A stretch of DNA of 64,000 nucleotides. Source: UBA3839 sp963627995. GTDB taxonomy: Bacteria; Bacteroidota; Bacteroidia; Bacteroidales; Bacteroidaceae. A model generated the notes under the pieces. It ran no database searches. It had not been told where the DNA came from and saw only the letters and a list, made by a program, of their open reading frames with translations. The stretch spans positions 4,999 through 68,998 of the forward strand of contig CAVGCV010000011.1 in NCBI GenBank assembly GCA_963627995.1, in the 5' to 3' direction. Positions 17,873 through 26,566 of this stretch are shown here, in pieces. How positions within the stretch are numbered: the first letter of the stretch is position 1; the number at the start of each line of letters is the position of its first letter. A program made the translations under genes and the position numbers.

Positions 17873-19165
17873 ATGGGCAAGAAACTGACCGACTATCTCA
17901 AGCTCAACCTCTTCAAGGGGGACAAGGGCATCTGGATGATCTATTTCCTCCTTTGCATGGTGTCGCTGGTGTCGATCTACAGCGCGTCGAGCAACCTGAC
18001 CTTCTCCGGCGGCAACCACTGGGGACCCGTCGTGGACCAGGCCGGTTTCCTGCTCGTGGGACTGGTGGTGATCCTGCTCGTCATCCGCATCCCCTGCAAG
18101 TTCTTCAAGCTGCTGCCCCTGGTGCTGTACCCGGTGGTGATCCTGATGCTGGTCTACGTGCTGTTCTCCAACAAGGCGCTGAACGAGGGCGCGCGCTGGA
18201 TCAGCGTGTTCGGCGTCTCGTTCCAGCCGTCCGAGATTGCCAAGAGCGTGCTGATCCTGGCCGTGGCCGTCGTGCTCTCGCGGATGCAGAAGGAGGAAGT
18301 CCTGAAGTCGGGCAAGCGCGTGCTGCGGGCCACGAAGGGAGGGCACGCCAAGGCCTTCAAGGCCATCCTCCTCCTCTCCGTCCTCGTGTGCGGGCTGATT
18401 GCCCCCGAGAACTTCTCGACGGCGGCGATGCTGGCGCTCGTCATCTTCCTGATGATGTTCGTGGGCAACATCCCTCCCGACCTGATGCTGAAGAGCATGG
18501 CCGTGCTCGTGCTGCTGGGCGCGCTGTTCGTCGCGACCCTCCTGCTGCTGCCGGACAGCGCGCTGAGCAACAAGAAGCGCCTGCTGACATGGAAGCACCG
18601 CATCGAGGTGCGCTTCAAGCCCGAGGAGCAGAAGAAGGAGGAGCGGGCGTCGGACTTCGACACGCACCGGCAGGAAATGACGGCGCGCATCGCCATCGCC
18701 AACTCCAACGTCATCGGGCTGGGGGTCGGCAACTCCATCGAGCGCGACTTCCTCCCCCACGCCGAGAGCGACTTCATCTTCTCCATCATCGTCGAGGAAA
18801 TGGGCATCTTTGGCGCGCTCCTCGTCATCCTCCTCTACATGGCCCTGCTGGTGCGCGTGTGCCGCATCGCGCAGAAGTGCGACCGCTTCTTCCCGGCCTT
18901 CCTCGTGATTGGGCTGGGGGCGATGCTGGTGCTGCAGGCCTTCGTCAACATGGCCGTGGCCGTGGGCTGGGCGCCCGTGACGGGGCAGACGCTGCCCCTG
19001 ATCAGCCGCGGCGGCACGTCGATCCTGGTCACCAGCCTCAACATCGGCATGATTCTGAGCGTGAGCCGCTATGCGGAGAAGGTGAGCGAGACGAAGGAAG
19101 ACCCCGCCGAGCAGCTCGGCCGGCACGAGACGGCCGAAATCTACAGCGCCGAGGGGATGGCCTGA
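17873..19165 (+). CDS. ftsW: septal peptidoglycan glycosyltransferase FtsW (SEDS family)
   Basis: Polytopic inner-membrane SEDS protein that polymerises lipid II at the septum with FtsI. It has 430 residues and about ten membrane segments, beginning at about residue 20 (WMIYFLLCMVSLVSIYSASS). SEDS signatures include ARWISVFGVSFQPSEIAKSVLIL (about 103-125), a large loop carrying ESDFIFSIIVEEMGIFGALLV (about 300-320) and the C-terminal GQTLPLISRGGTSILVTSLNIGMILSVSR. It is last in the first half of the dcw cluster. A 480-bp gap with repeat array C follows instead of murG, and I see no convincing terminator in it. Confidence 0.96.
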   Translation: MGKKLTDYLKLNLFKGDKGIWMIYFLLCMVSLVSIYSASSNLTFSGGNHWGPVVDQAGFLLVGLVVILLVIRIPCKFFKLLPLVLYPVVILMLVYVLFSNKALNEGARWISVFGVSFQPSEIAKSVLILAVAVVLSRMQKEEVLKSGKRVLRATKGGHAKAFKAILLLSVLVCGLIAPENFSTAAMLALVIFLMMFVGNIPPDLMLKSMAVLVLLGALFVATLLLLPDSALSNKKRLLTWKHRIEVRFKPEEQKKEERASDFDTHRQEMTARIAIANSNVIGLGVGNSIERDFLPHAESDFIFSIIVEEMGIFGALLVILLYMALLVRVCRIAQKCDRFFPAFLVIGLGAMLVLQAFVNMAVAVGWAPVTGQTLPLISRGGTSILVTSLNIGMILSVSRYAEKVSETKEDPAEQLGRHETAEIYSAEGMA

Positions 19166-19257
19166 CGCCCGCCCTCCCCCGCCTTTCCCCGAAAGATCCT
19201 CCGTCTGTTTTTGGATATAGTCGTAACACGATGAGAACCAGCGCTTTGCTTTTACAG

Positions 19258-19445
19258 GAAAACCTCTGCGGAGAAAATATATTTCCTCCGCAGAGGAAAA
19301 TGTTTTTCTCCGCAGACGAAATGTGTTTTCTCTGCGGACGTTTCCCGGCTGCTCCGCAGTGTTTTTCGGTGCGTTCAGAACCAACTGGGAACCAGGTGCT
19401 TGCGACAGGTCTGAAACGTGGCGGAGACACCTCGCCGGCGGGCGC
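19258..19445 (+). repeat. 22-bp periodic dyad array, copy C (splits the dcw cluster)
   Basis: Five words start at 19265 (TCTGCGG), 19287 and 19309 (TCCGCAG), 19331 (TCTGCGG) and 19353 (TCCGCAG), each step exactly 22 bp. The first two words form a 34-bp palindrome with one mismatched pair (19264-19297). The last word is followed by TGTTTTTCGG. The downstream tail (CAGGTGCTTG at 19393, GTGGCGGAGACACCTCGCC at 19420) resembles the tail of copy D but is displaced by 15 bp. It lies between ftsW and murG. Confidence 0.85.
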
Positions 19446-19570
19446 GTGACGGACGGCGGCGAGGGGAAAGGGGGAACGCGCTGTGCCGCCCGGCCCGCGG
19501 GCTCCCATGGAAAAGCGCGGGAAAAACCGAAAAAGGGGGGCGCGGATTCTCCTTTCTCGCCGAAGATTCG

Positions 19571-19578
19571 TATTTTTG
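19571..19578 (+). promoter_or_regulatory. Bacteroidetes -7 box for murG
   Basis: TATTTTTG matches TAnnTTTG, 212 bp after array C and 69 bp before the preferred murG start. It implies a separate promoter for the murG-to-yqeY half of the cluster. Confidence 0.6.
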
Positions 19579-19646
19579 CAAGTTAAGATTCGCAAGTGAA
19601 GAAAAGCGACAGCAGCCCCGCTGCGCGCGGGGCCAAAACGAACGAC

Positions 19647-20768
19647 ATGGAAGAGCAAGAGCCATTGAGAATTATTGTGAGCGGCGGCGGCACGGGCGGA
19701 CACATCTTCCCCGCCATCTCCATCGCCAACGCCATCAGGGAGCAGCACCCGTCCGCCCGGATTCTTTTCGTCGGGGCGGAGGGGCGCATGGAGATGCAGC
19801 GCGTCCCGGCGGCCGGCTACGACATCAAGGGGCTGCCCATCGCGGGGTTCGACCGCAAGAACCCGCTGAAGAACATCGCCGTGCTGTTCAAGATTGCGAG
19901 GAGCCAGTGGCTGGCGCGCAAGATCATCCGGCAGTTCCGCCCGATGGCCGTTGTCGGCGTGGGCGGCTACGCCAGCGGCCCCACGCTGAAGACGGCGGCG
20001 CAGATGGGCATCCCGACCCTGATTCAGGAGCAGAACTCCTATGCCGGCGTGACGAACCGGCTGCTGGCGAAGTCGGCCCGGAAGATATGCGTGGCCTACG
20101 ACGGCATGGAGCGCTTCTTCCCGGCCGACAAGATTGTCAAGACCGGCAACCCCGTCCGCCAGAGCCTGCTCGGCGCGGGGACGACGCGGGAGGAAGCCCG
20201 CAGGGGCTTCGGCCTGGATCCCGGCAAGAGGACCGTCCTCGTCATCGGCGGGAGCCTCGGCGCGCGCACCGTGAACGAGAGCGTCCTCTCGCACCTCGAC
20301 GACATCCGGCGCGCGGGGGACGTGCAGTTCATTTGGCAGACGGGGAAATACTACATCCGGGAAATCCGCGAGGCGCTGGGAAAGGCGGCCGCCGTCCCCA
20401 ACCTCTACGTCTCGGACTTCATCGCCAACATGGACGAGGCCTATGCGGCGGCCGACCTCGTCGTCAGCCGGGCCGGCGCGAGCTCCATCTCGGAGCTGTG
20501 CCTGCTTCGGAAGCCCTGCATCCTCGTGCCCTCGCCGAACGTGGCGGAGGACCACCAGACGAAGAACGCCATGGCGCTCTCCACGAAGGGCGCCGCCCTC
20601 CTGGTGAGGGACGCCGACGCCCGCGGCACGCTCGTGCCGCTGGCGCTGGCGACGGTGGGCGACGCCGCGCGGCTGCAGGCGCTCGGCGAGAATGCGGGCA
20701 GGCTCGCCTACCGCGACTCCGCGCGCACGATTGCGTCCGAGGTCGTGAGGCTGGCGCGCGGCGAGTGA
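19647..20768 (+). CDS. murG: undecaprenyl-PP-MurNAc-pentapeptide GlcNAc transferase MurG
   Basis: Peripheral membrane GT28 enzyme that makes lipid II from lipid I and UDP-GlcNAc, 373 residues from this start. The family motifs are GGGTGGHIFPAISIANAI (about 12-29), VGVGGYASGPTLKTAA, IQEQNSYAGVTNRLLAKSARKI, GGSLGARTVNESV and the UDP-GlcNAc site SRAGASSISELCLLRKPCILVPSPNVAEDHQTKNA. An in-frame ATG at 19596 would add 17 residues. I prefer 19647 because the GGTGGH loop normally lies close to the N-terminus. It has its own -7 box and is separated from ftsW by array C. Confidence 0.95.
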   Translation: MEEQEPLRIIVSGGGTGGHIFPAISIANAIREQHPSARILFVGAEGRMEMQRVPAAGYDIKGLPIAGFDRKNPLKNIAVLFKIARSQWLARKIIRQFRPMAVVGVGGYASGPTLKTAAQMGIPTLIQEQNSYAGVTNRLLAKSARKICVAYDGMERFFPADKIVKTGNPVRQSLLGAGTTREEARRGFGLDPGKRTVLVIGGSLGARTVNESVLSHLDDIRRAGDVQFIWQTGKYYIREIREALGKAAAVPNLYVSDFIANMDEAYAAADLVVSRAGASSISELCLLRKPCILVPSPNVAEDHQTKNAMALSTKGAALLVRDADARGTLVPLALATVGDAARLQALGENAGRLAYRDSARTIASEVVRLARGE

Positions 20769-20787
20769 CTTAAAGAAACGAAGAAGA

Positions 20788-22167
20788 ATGTTGAACTTCA
20801 GCGACATAAAATCAGTCTATTTCGTCGGCGCCGGCGGCATCGGCATGAGCGCCCTCCTGCGCTATTTCCTGGCGCAGGGCCTCGCAGTCGGCGGCTACGA
20901 CAAGACCCCCAGCGAGCTGACGGAGCGGCTGGCGGGCGAGGGGGCGCAAATCCACTACGAGGAGGGCGCGGACCTGATTCCCCCCGTGTTCAAGGACAAG
21001 CGGACGACGCTCGTGGTCTACACGCCGGCCATCCCGGCCGACCACGCGGAGCTGTCGTACTTCCGCGACAACGGCTTCGAGCTCCACAAGCGCGCGCAGG
21101 TGCTGGGTCTCCTGACGGAGAAGCACAAGGGCCTGTGCGTGGCCGGGACGCACGGGAAGACCACCACGTCGACGATGGCGGCCCACCTGCTCCATCAGTC
21201 GCACGTCGGCTGCAACGCCTTCCTGGGCGGCATCTCGCAGAACTACGGCACGAACTGCATCCTGTCGGAGCGGAGCGACTATGTGGTGGTCGAGGCGGAC
21301 GAGTTCGACCGCTCCTTCCACTGGCTGCGCCCGTGGATGTCCGTCATCACGGCCACCGACCCCGACCATCTGGACATCTACGGCACGAAGGAGGCCTACC
21401 TCGAGAGCTTCCGGAAGTACACGACCCTCATCCAGCCCGGCGGTACGCTGATTCTCCACAAGGGGCTGGAGATGAAAGCCGACGTGCAGCCGGGTGTCCG
21501 CGTCTATGAGTATGCGCGGACGGAGGGCGACTTTCATGCGGAGAACATCCGCATCGGCGGCGGCGAGATTTATTTCGACTTCGCGAGCCCCGCGGGCGTC
21601 GTGAGGGACGTGCAGCTGGGCGTCCCCGTGGGCATCAACATCGAGAATGCCGTCGCCGCGATGGCCCTGGCGCAGCTGAGCGGGGCCACCGACGAGGAGT
21701 TGCGCGAGGGGATGCGCACGTTCAGGGGCGTTGAGCGGCGTTTCGACTTCAAGGTGAAGAACGACCGCGTCGTGTTCCTGAGCGACTACGGGCACCATCC
21801 CAAGGAGATAGAGCAGAGCGTGAGGTCCATCCGCGAACTGTATGCGGACAAGTGGATTGCCGCCATCTTCCAGCCGCACCTCTACACGCGCACCCGCGAC
21901 TTCTACACGGAGTTCGCCCAGGCGCTGTCGCTCCTCGACGAGGTGTACCTGTGCGACATCTATCCGGCGCGCGAGCAGCCGATTCCCGGCGTGACGAGCG
22001 GACTGATATACGACAACCTCCGCCCGGGCATGCGGAGGCACCTTGTCCACAAGGAGGACATCCTCGACTGTGTGAGGAGGGGGACGTTCGACGTGCTGAT
22101 TTCCCTCGGCGCGGGCGACATCGAGAACTATGTGCCCGAGATAACCAGGATTCTTGAGAAGCGATGA
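20788..22167 (+). CDS. murC: UDP-MurNAc:L-alanine ligase MurC
   Basis: Cytosolic ligase adding the first stem-peptide residue, L-alanine, to UDP-MurNAc. It has 459 residues. The N-terminal dinucleotide fold is VYFVGAGGIGMSALLRYFLAQG. The P-loop CVAGTHGKTTTSTMAAHLL is at about 115-133. Metal and substrate motifs include VVVEADEFDRSFHWLRP and ATDPDHLDIYG, and the C-terminal domain has LSDYGHHPKEIEQSV and FQPHLYTRTRDFYTEFAQAL. It follows murG by 19 nt and overlaps ftsQ by four bases (ATGA), suggesting translational coupling. Confidence 0.97.
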   Translation: MLNFSDIKSVYFVGAGGIGMSALLRYFLAQGLAVGGYDKTPSELTERLAGEGAQIHYEEGADLIPPVFKDKRTTLVVYTPAIPADHAELSYFRDNGFELHKRAQVLGLLTEKHKGLCVAGTHGKTTTSTMAAHLLHQSHVGCNAFLGGISQNYGTNCILSERSDYVVVEADEFDRSFHWLRPWMSVITATDPDHLDIYGTKEAYLESFRKYTTLIQPGGTLILHKGLEMKADVQPGVRVYEYARTEGDFHAENIRIGGGEIYFDFASPAGVVRDVQLGVPVGINIENAVAAMALAQLSGATDEELREGMRTFRGVERRFDFKVKNDRVVFLSDYGHHPKEIEQSVRSIRELYADKWIAAIFQPHLYTRTRDFYTEFAQALSLLDEVYLCDIYPAREQPIPGVTSGLIYDNLRPGMRRHLVHKEDILDCVRRGTFDVLISLGAGDIENYVPEITRILEKR

Positions 22168-22940
22168 CGGTCAGGAAAACGCTGAAGATTGCAGGTCTGC
22201 TGGCTCTGTTCTTCGGAGTCATCGCATACTCCGTGTATGCCGTTGCGGAAATGTCCGGCGGCGACCCCAACGAGGTGTGCGACGCCGTCGACCTGCTGGT
22301 GGAGGACAACCAGCGCGCGGCTTTCATCGACGGCCCGCGCGTGGAGGAACTGCTGCTGCAGGGCCGCGTCCATCCCAAGGGGCGGCTGATGAGGGACGTG
22401 AACGTGCGCCGGATTGAGGACGTGCTGCGCGCCAACAAGTTCATACGGCAGGTGGCGTGCTACAAGACCAACAACGGGATGCCGGCCGGCAAGGGAAAGG
22501 TCTGCATCCGCGTGTCGCAGCGGATGCCGCTGCTCTACGTCGTGCCCGACGGCCGTGAGAACTACTATGTGGACGCCATGGGAACGATTGTCCCGGAGCG
22601 CTCCTACGCCAAGGACCTCGTGGTGGCGACGGGCAGCATCACGCAGCGCTATGCCACGGGCGAGCTGGCGCGGTTCGGCGAGTTTGTCCAGAGAAACGAC
22701 TTCTGGGACAGCCAGATAGAGCAGGTGCACGTGGCGCTGAACCACAAGCACCAGCGTGTCGTGACCCTTGTCCCGAGGGTGGGCGACCACGTCGTCTTCC
22801 TGGGGACGCTGGACAACTTCGAGAAGAAGCTCAACCGACTGCGGGTGTTCTACGAGAAAGGACTGCCCAAGGTGGGCTGGAACAAATACAGCAGGATCAA
22901 CCTGGAATACGACAACCAAGTAGTTTGTACAAAGAAATAA
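22164..22940 (+). CDS. ftsQ: cell division protein FtsQ
   Basis: Single-pass division protein of 258 residues with an N-terminal membrane anchor (about 8-28, IAGLLALFFGVIAYSVYAVAE). A periplasmic POTRA-like region follows (RDVNVRRIEDVLRANKFIRQVACYKTNNG, about 77-105), then the FtsQ/DivIB beta domain (VRISQRMP-type strand and NYYVDAMGTIVPERS). Divergent FtsQ proteins like this one are usual in Bacteroidetes, so the assignment rests on topology, the POTRA-like segment and the murC-ftsQ-ftsA order. Its start codon overlaps the murC stop. Confidence 0.9.
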   Translation: MTVRKTLKIAGLLALFFGVIAYSVYAVAEMSGGDPNEVCDAVDLLVEDNQRAAFIDGPRVEELLLQGRVHPKGRLMRDVNVRRIEDVLRANKFIRQVACYKTNNGMPAGKGKVCIRVSQRMPLLYVVPDGRENYYVDAMGTIVPERSYAKDLVVATGSITQRYATGELARFGEFVQRNDFWDSQIEQVHVALNHKHQRVVTLVPRVGDHVVFLGTLDNFEKKLNRLRVFYEKGLPKVGWNKYSRINLEYDNQVVCTKK

Positions 22941-22955
22941 AAAAACAGAAGCAAT

Positions 22956-24584
22956 ATGGCGGCAAAAGACACAATCGTGGTGGCAATCGAACTGGGGACC
23001 TCTCGCATCTCGGGCGTTGCCGGAAAAATGAAGGACGGCACGATGCGAATCCTTGCATACGCCGAGGAGCCCATCGTCCCGAACGTCATCAAGCGGGGCA
23101 TCGTCTACAACATCGAGAAAACCACCCAAATCATCAAGAACGTGGTGGCCAAGCTGCAAATGTCGCTGAAGCTGAGGGTGTCGCAGGTGTACGTGGGCAT
23201 CGGCGGCCAGTCCGTGCGGTCGGTGAAGAACAAGCAGCGCATGAACATGATGACGCAGACCTACATCACGGCCGACCACGTGGACCGTCTGCGCAACTGC
23301 AGCTACGATGTCCCGGTTGCCGAGTGCGAGCTGCTGGAGAACTTCCCGCAGGGATTCCTGGTGGACTCGAATCCCGTGGACGACCCCGTGGGCGTGATGG
23401 GCACCAACATCGAGGGCGAGTACCTCAACGTGATTGCCCGCAAGCAGCTGGAGGGCAACCTGCGCACCTGTTTCAGCAATGCCGACATCCACATCGCGGA
23501 AACAAAGCTCTCGGCCTACGAGCAGGCCAGGAACGTGCTGACGGAGCAGGAGAAGCGCGCCGGCAGCGTGTTGGTGGACCTCGGCGCGGGCACAACGACC
23601 GTCGTCGTTTACAAGAACAACATCCTTCGCCACCTGGCGACGCTCCCGATAGGGTTCTCCAACATCACGGAGGACTTGCGGTCGGCCCTCGACATCGACG
23701 AGAAGGAGGCCGAGGAACTGAAGCAGAAGTATGGCAACGCTTTCCTGGAAGAGGAGGAAGTCGGCACGGACGACCCGGCCACGAAGTTCTACACCACGTC
23801 CTTCGACCAAAAGATAGAGATCGCCACCATTCAGAACTACATCGACGCGCGCCTCACGGAGATAATCGCCAACGTGGAGAACCAGATATTCAAGTCCAAC
23901 TACGAGAACCAGCTCCTGGGCGGCGTCGTCCTGACGGGCGGCGGCGCCAACATGAAGAACATTGAGAAGGCTTTCGCAAAGAAGCTGAAGCTGGAGAAGG
24001 TGAGGGTGGCGAAATCCATCATTCCGCAGGTCATCAAGAACAGCGGCGTGACGAACCTCGTCCTCGACAGCGGGCGCGCCAACTCCATCCTCTCCCTGCT
24101 GCTCTCCGGCGAGGAGAACTGCGTGGGCGAGGACACCTACAGCGGCGACGACATCTTCGACGAGAAGAAGAAGGAGGAGGACTTGGAGGAGAAGAAGCGC
24201 AAGGCGCAGGAGAACGAGAAGATTGAGGCCGAGCTGTCGGCCAAGCTGGAGGACTACAAGAACAAGATGCGCGAGGGCATCCTCCGGCTGGAGAACAAGG
24301 CGGCGGAAGTGACCAATGACGACAAGAACAAGACGCTGCGCCGCAGGGCGGGGCTGATGGCCGACGAGGCCCGGATTCTGCTGGGGGCCGACTACGAAAG
24401 CTGCGTCCACAGGCTTGAGCAGAGCGAGAAGAACCGCCAGCGAATCAAGGAGGCATCCGACTTGTCGGAGAAGTACCAGGCGGCGATAGACAAGCTGTAC
24501 AACGCCGTGGAAGAGGCGCAGCGCGCCAACAGCTGGCTGACGAAGGTGAAGGCCACGCTGGGCGATCTCGTGAATGGCGATTAG
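22956..24584 (+). CDS. ftsA: division actin homologue FtsA with long C-terminal extension
   Basis: Actin-like ATPase that tethers FtsZ to the membrane. The core runs from VVAIELGTSRISGVAGK (phosphate 1) through LVDLGAGTTTVVVYKNN (phosphate 2) to VLTGGGANMKNIEKAFAKKL (adenosine motif, about 325-345). The 1C subdomain typical of FtsA lies at about 80-165. At 542 residues it is about 120 longer than E. coli FtsA. The extra part (about 395-525) is highly charged and predicted coiled coil (DEKKKEEDLEEKKRKAQENE onward). The final RANSWLTKVKATLGDLV could be the amphipathic membrane-targeting helix. It is followed by ftsZ. Confidence 0.95.
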   Translation: MAAKDTIVVAIELGTSRISGVAGKMKDGTMRILAYAEEPIVPNVIKRGIVYNIEKTTQIIKNVVAKLQMSLKLRVSQVYVGIGGQSVRSVKNKQRMNMMTQTYITADHVDRLRNCSYDVPVAECELLENFPQGFLVDSNPVDDPVGVMGTNIEGEYLNVIARKQLEGNLRTCFSNADIHIAETKLSAYEQARNVLTEQEKRAGSVLVDLGAGTTTVVVYKNNILRHLATLPIGFSNITEDLRSALDIDEKEAEELKQKYGNAFLEEEEVGTDDPATKFYTTSFDQKIEIATIQNYIDARLTEIIANVENQIFKSNYENQLLGGVVLTGGGANMKNIEKAFAKKLKLEKVRVAKSIIPQVIKNSGVTNLVLDSGRANSILSLLLSGEENCVGEDTYSGDDIFDEKKKEEDLEEKKRKAQENEKIEAELSAKLEDYKNKMREGILRLENKAAEVTNDDKNKTLRRRAGLMADEARILLGADYESCVHRLEQSEKNRQRIKEASDLSEKYQAAIDKLYNAVEEAQRANSWLTKVKATLGDLVNGD

Positions 24585-24644
24585 GCCGCGCGGGACTGTC
24601 GCAGAGAGAAACAAATGCATGAACGAATCAAAAAAGGACAAAAG

Positions 24645-25979
24645 ATGAGCGCACAGAGCAACATAGACGACTTTTCCGTATTCAACTTCCATTCGGAAAA
24701 CCAGAGCATCATCAAGGTGATTGGTGTCGGCGGCGGCGGCAGCAACGCCGTGAACCACATGTTCAACGAGGGCATCCACGACGTGACTTTCGTCGTGTGC
24801 AACACCGACAACAAGGCACTGCAGGACTCGCCCGTCCCCACCAAGCTCCAGCTGGGCGAGGAGGGACTTGGCGCGGGAAACCAGCCGGCGGAGGCGCGCA
24901 AGGCCACAGAGGAGTCCATCGACGAGGTGAAGAAGATGCTGGACGACGGCACCAAGATGGTGTTCATCACGGCCGGCATGGGCGGCGGCACGGGCACGGG
25001 CGCGGCCCCGCTGATTGCCAAGACCGCGCGCGACATGGACATCCTCACCGTCGGCATTGTGACGATTCCTTTCCGCTGGGAGGGCATCCCGAAAATCAAC
25101 CAGGCGCTCGACGGCGTCGAGGAAATCAGCAAGAACGTCGATGCCTTGCTGGTCATCAACAACGAGCGTCTCCGCCAGATTTACCAAGACCTGTCGGTCG
25201 ACAACGCCTTTGCCAAGGCCGACGACACGCTGTGCAACGCGGCGAAAAGCATTTCGGAAATCATCACGATGCACGGAAAAATCAACCTCGACTTCAAGGA
25301 CGTGAAAACCGTGCTGAAGGATGGCGGCGTGGCCATCATGAGCACGGGCTACGGCTCGGGCGAGGGCCGCGTGACCAAGGCCATCGAGGACGCCCTGCAC
25401 TCGCCGCTGCTCAACGACAACGACGTCTATCGCTCGAAGAAAGTCCTGCTCCACATCATCCACTCTGGCGACGAGGGGGAGGGCGCGATGCCGTTGATGA
25501 TGGACGAGATGAACGAGCTCAACGACTTCATGGAGCAGATGCCCGCGAACGTGGAGACCAAGTGGGGGTACTCGAAAGACCCGTCGCTGAAGGACAGCGT
25601 GAAAATCACCATCCTCGCCACGGGCTTCGGGCTGCGCGATGTCAATTCCAACGAGATGGATGCCCGCATCAAGAAGCAGGACGAGGCGGCCCGCCAGTAC
25701 GAGATAGAAGAGGCCGAGAAGGCGGAGCAGCAGCGGGTGCGCATGGAGAGCATCTACGGCTCGAGCAAGCAGAAGGGCTACATCCGCCGCCCGGTCTATA
25801 GCTACATCTTCCGCGACGAGGACCTCGACAACGACAACATCATCAGCATGGTGGAGGCATCGCCCACCTACAAGCGCAACAAGGAGACATGGAAGAAACT
25901 GTCGAACAGCTCCATCGAGGCGGCCGACCGCGTGCCTCAGGTGGGCGAGACCATCACGTTCGATTTTACACAACCCTAA
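24645..25979 (+). CDS. ftsZ: cell division GTPase FtsZ
   Basis: Tubulin-like GTPase that forms the Z ring, 444 residues from this start. The nucleotide motifs are IKVIGVGGGGSNAVNHM (about 19-35), the tubulin signature GMGGGTGTGAAPLIAK (about 108-123) and the T7-type loop with NVDALLVINNERL. The C-terminal region (about 335-430) is a charged linker, and the last residues VGETITFDFTQP are the probable peptide that binds FtsA. An in-frame ATG at 24615 would add MHERIKKGQK. I prefer 24645, but the longer form cannot be excluded. It follows ftsA at the usual place. Confidence 0.97.
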   Translation: MSAQSNIDDFSVFNFHSENQSIIKVIGVGGGGSNAVNHMFNEGIHDVTFVVCNTDNKALQDSPVPTKLQLGEEGLGAGNQPAEARKATEESIDEVKKMLDDGTKMVFITAGMGGGTGTGAAPLIAKTARDMDILTVGIVTIPFRWEGIPKINQALDGVEEISKNVDALLVINNERLRQIYQDLSVDNAFAKADDTLCNAAKSISEIITMHGKINLDFKDVKTVLKDGGVAIMSTGYGSGEGRVTKAIEDALHSPLLNDNDVYRSKKVLLHIIHSGDEGEGAMPLMMDEMNELNDFMEQMPANVETKWGYSKDPSLKDSVKITILATGFGLRDVNSNEMDARIKKQDEAARQYEIEEAEKAEQQRVRMESIYGSSKQKGYIRRPVYSYIFRDEDLDNDNIISMVEASPTYKRNKETWKKLSNSSIEAADRVPQVGETITFDFTQP

Positions 25980-25995
25980 AAAAACAAACGGAAAC

Positions 25996-26445
25996 ATGAC
26001 GCTTTTCGAGCAAGTGAGCAAGGACATCGTTGCGGCGATGAAGGAACACGACACCGTCCGCCGCGACACCCTGCGCAACGTGAAGAAGTATTTCCTCGAG
26101 GCAAAGACCGCGCCGGGGGCGAACGACGAGCTGACCGACGAGGCGGCGCTGAAGATACTGCAAAAACTGGCCAAGCAGGGACGCGAGTCCGCCGGCATCT
26201 ACAAGGGGCAGGGGCGCGAGGACCTGGCGGCAGAGGAGATGGCGCAGGTCGCCGTCATCGAGGACTACCTGCCCAAGCAGCTCTCGGAGGAGGAGCTGGA
26301 GGCGCGGCTGAAAGAAATCATCGTCCAGGTCGGCGCGTCATCACCCCAAGAGATGGGCCGGGTGATGGGCGCTGCCACCAAGCAGCTGGCCGGCCTTGCC
26401 GAGGGGCGCGCGATTTCAAGTTGTGTGAAGAAGCTGCTTTCCTAA
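25996..26445 (+). CDS. yqeY: GatB/YqeY domain protein
   Basis: Small cytosolic protein of 149 residues with the YqeY fold related to the C-terminal tRNA-contacting domain of GatB. The family pattern is LFEQVSKDIVAAMKEHDTVRRDTLRNVKKYFLEAK at the N-terminus, then KQGRESAGIYKGQGREDLAAEE, EDYLPKQLSEEEL and MGRVMGA. It begins 16 nt after ftsZ and is the last gene of the cluster. Its coding end forms one arm of the terminator. The biological role of free-standing YqeY proteins is not well established. Confidence 0.93.
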   Translation: MTLFEQVSKDIVAAMKEHDTVRRDTLRNVKKYFLEAKTAPGANDELTDEAALKILQKLAKQGRESAGIYKGQGREDLAAEEMAQVAVIEDYLPKQLSEEELEARLKEIIVQVGASSPQEMGRVMGAATKQLAGLAEGRAISSCVKKLLS

Positions 26446-26463
26446 GCGGCTTCTTCGTTTTTT
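26427..26463 (+). terminator. terminator of the dcw-yqeY transcript
   Basis: 13-bp arms, 26427-26439 and 26444-26456, with one mismatch, followed by G and six T. The left arm lies inside the last codons of yqeY. Confidence 0.85.
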
Positions 26464-26521
26464 GTTACCAATTTGATGCTTTTTGTTACAAGGAAGCAGG
26501 AAAGAGTCTGCGCCGTCTCCG

Positions 26522-26529
26522 TAAATTTG
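26522..26529 (+). promoter_or_regulatory. Bacteroidetes -7 box for uxuA
   Basis: TAAATTTG matches TAnnTTTG, 38 bp before the uxuA start. Confidence 0.65.
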
Positions 26530-26566
26530 CGCGGACAAAAAAAGACAAAAAAGCAAACAGAATCGT

